This document shows positions 63,373-64,000 of a DNA stretch of 64,000 nt, piece by piece. The DNA is from an uncultured Lachnospiraceae bacterium (GTDB lineage: Bacteria; Bacillota; Clostridia; Lachnospirales; Lachnospiraceae), in NCBI GenBank assembly GCA_910578825.1, contig CAJTSB010000011.1, positions 1 to 64,000 on the forward strand. The letters are read 5' to 3'. The first letter of the stretch is position 1; each line of letters starts with the position of its first letter. The position numbers were made by a program, and so were the translations under genes. The notes below the pieces were generated by a model. The model saw only the letters and a list, made by a program, of their open reading frames with translations, did not search any database and was not told where the DNA came from.

Positions 63373-64000
63373 TTACCTGTTCCTCTCAAGCGCGCTGTCA
63401 ATATCTTCGATCATTGCCTCTACTGCCGCCCTTGACGCCTCTGCGAAATGCTCTGCGCCGAACTTCGCATAATCTTCCTGTTTGTACGCCGCAATAATTC
63501 CCCTGGAGGAATTTACAATAGCGCCCAAACCATCTTCATTAAAGAAATGCACCAAATCTGCGCCCTTTCCTCCCTGTGCGCCGTAACCAGGCACAAGGAT
63601 AAAGCTTTTCGGCATGATTTTTCGCAATACTTTTCCCATCTCAGGATAGGTCGCGCCTACCACGGCTCCAATCGAACTGTAGTCCTTGCCCATGCAGTCT
63701 GCGCCCCACTCTGCCACTTTCTCTCCTACCCACTCATACAACGGTCTGTCGTCAATCAACCTGTCCTGAAATTCACCGCTGGATGGATTTGACGTCTTGA
63801 CAAGGATGAACAGACCTTTCTTCTCTTCCCTGCACACATCGACAAAGGGCTTAACGCCGTCTGTCCCCAAATAGGGATTAACAGTTACAAAATCCTCCCC
63901 AAATGGCGTATATGTCTTACTTCCTACCTGAATATTTCCGATATGTCCCGTTGCATAAGCTGCAGATGTGGAACCGATATCCCCACGTTTGATGTCTCCG
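63373..64000 (-). CDS. pyrF: Orotidine-5'-phosphate decarboxylase, type 2 (partial)
   Basis: The C-terminal ~209 residues are present; the gene enters from the right edge in frame with codon start at 63999. The active-site motif DIKRGDIGSTSAAYA (from base 63996) is the diagnostic segment of the long PyrF family. VGATYPEMG, FILVPGYGAQGGKG and NSSRGIIAAY follow. It decarboxylates OMP to UMP. A spurious start at ATG 63870 exists, but the protein clearly continues upstream. First of the visible pyrF-pyrK-pyrD genes. Confidence 0.96.
   Translation of the reverse strand, partial: GDIKRGDIGSTSAAYATGHIGNIQVGSKTYTPFGEDFVTVNPYLGTDGVKPFVDVCREEKKGLFILVKTSNPSSGEFQDRLIDDRPLYEWVGEKVAEWGADCMGKDYSSIGAVVGATYPEMGKVLRKIMPKSFILVPGYGAQGGKGADLVHFFNEDGLGAIVNSSRGIIAAYKQEDYAKFGAEHFAEASRAAVEAMIEDIDSALERNR

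Overview
The window looks like a chromosome segment of an anaerobic, Gram-positive Clostridia bacterium, most likely a gut Lachnospiraceae. The evidence is consensus sigma-A promoters (TTGnnn-17-TAnnnT), strong GGAGG ribosome binding sites with some GTG and TTG starts, a LysM-GH18 spore-type hydrolase, a cofactor-independent PGM-like gene beside hom, pta, LCP proteins, FnIII-decorated autolysins and a GH127 surface enzyme. Genus cannot be fixed from sequence alone. Most genes lie on the minus strand. No tRNA, rRNA, CRISPR array or intact transposase was seen.

Layout. 1-2.4 kb: a GC-rich YD-repeat (RHS-like) surface protein, cut by the left edge and frameshifted by a 71-nt double-hairpin repeat; then a DUF2752 membrane protein whose 3' end runs into a ~320-bp inverted-repeat element. 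2.4-5.4 kb: an ACT protein, hom and a PGM-like enzyme, probably a threonine-pathway operon. 5.4-9.9 kb: TPM, zinc-ribbon and SPFH/zinc-ribbon genes resembling Bacillus ydjHGI, directly behind prfB, which carries a programmed +1 frameshift. 10-13.7 kb: a small secreted protein, an apparently leaderless alkD-type gene, and a tightly coupled ATPase plus predicted PD-(D/E)XK nuclease pair, the best candidate here for an undescribed defence-like module. 13.7-21 kb: amidase lipoprotein, pyruvate kinase, carbamate kinase, HtrA and GlmS.

21-36.5 kb is a cell-envelope region: LCP ligase, two GT2 enzymes, a polyprenyl-phosphate sugar transferase, a 66-aa zinc ribbon, a double-domain GT2, a glucosaminidase and an amidase with FnIII-like tails, a diguanylate cyclase, a secreted FnIII protein and a second LCP protein. 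Together they suggest synthesis, wall attachment and remodelling of a surface polysaccharide. 36.5-43.4 kb: valS with a short terminator-like leader but no T-box, and an RND permease with a ~300-residue coiled-coil insertion. 43.5-49.7 kb: pta, an MCP, a divergent hemerythrin-receiver fusion and the LysM-GH18 protein.

49.7-53.4 kb is a five-gene run led by pyrE (50-aa membrane protein, VanZ, DUF6142-like, M29 aminopeptidase). After another ~190-bp imperfect palindrome come an SGNH hydrolase and a 1,769-aa GH127 surface enzyme. The right end holds pyrF-pyrK-pyrD followed by a rubredoxin-glutamate synthase fusion; pyrF runs off the window.

All family assignments come from reading motifs, without database searches. 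Small repeats and palindromes are read directly from the bases.
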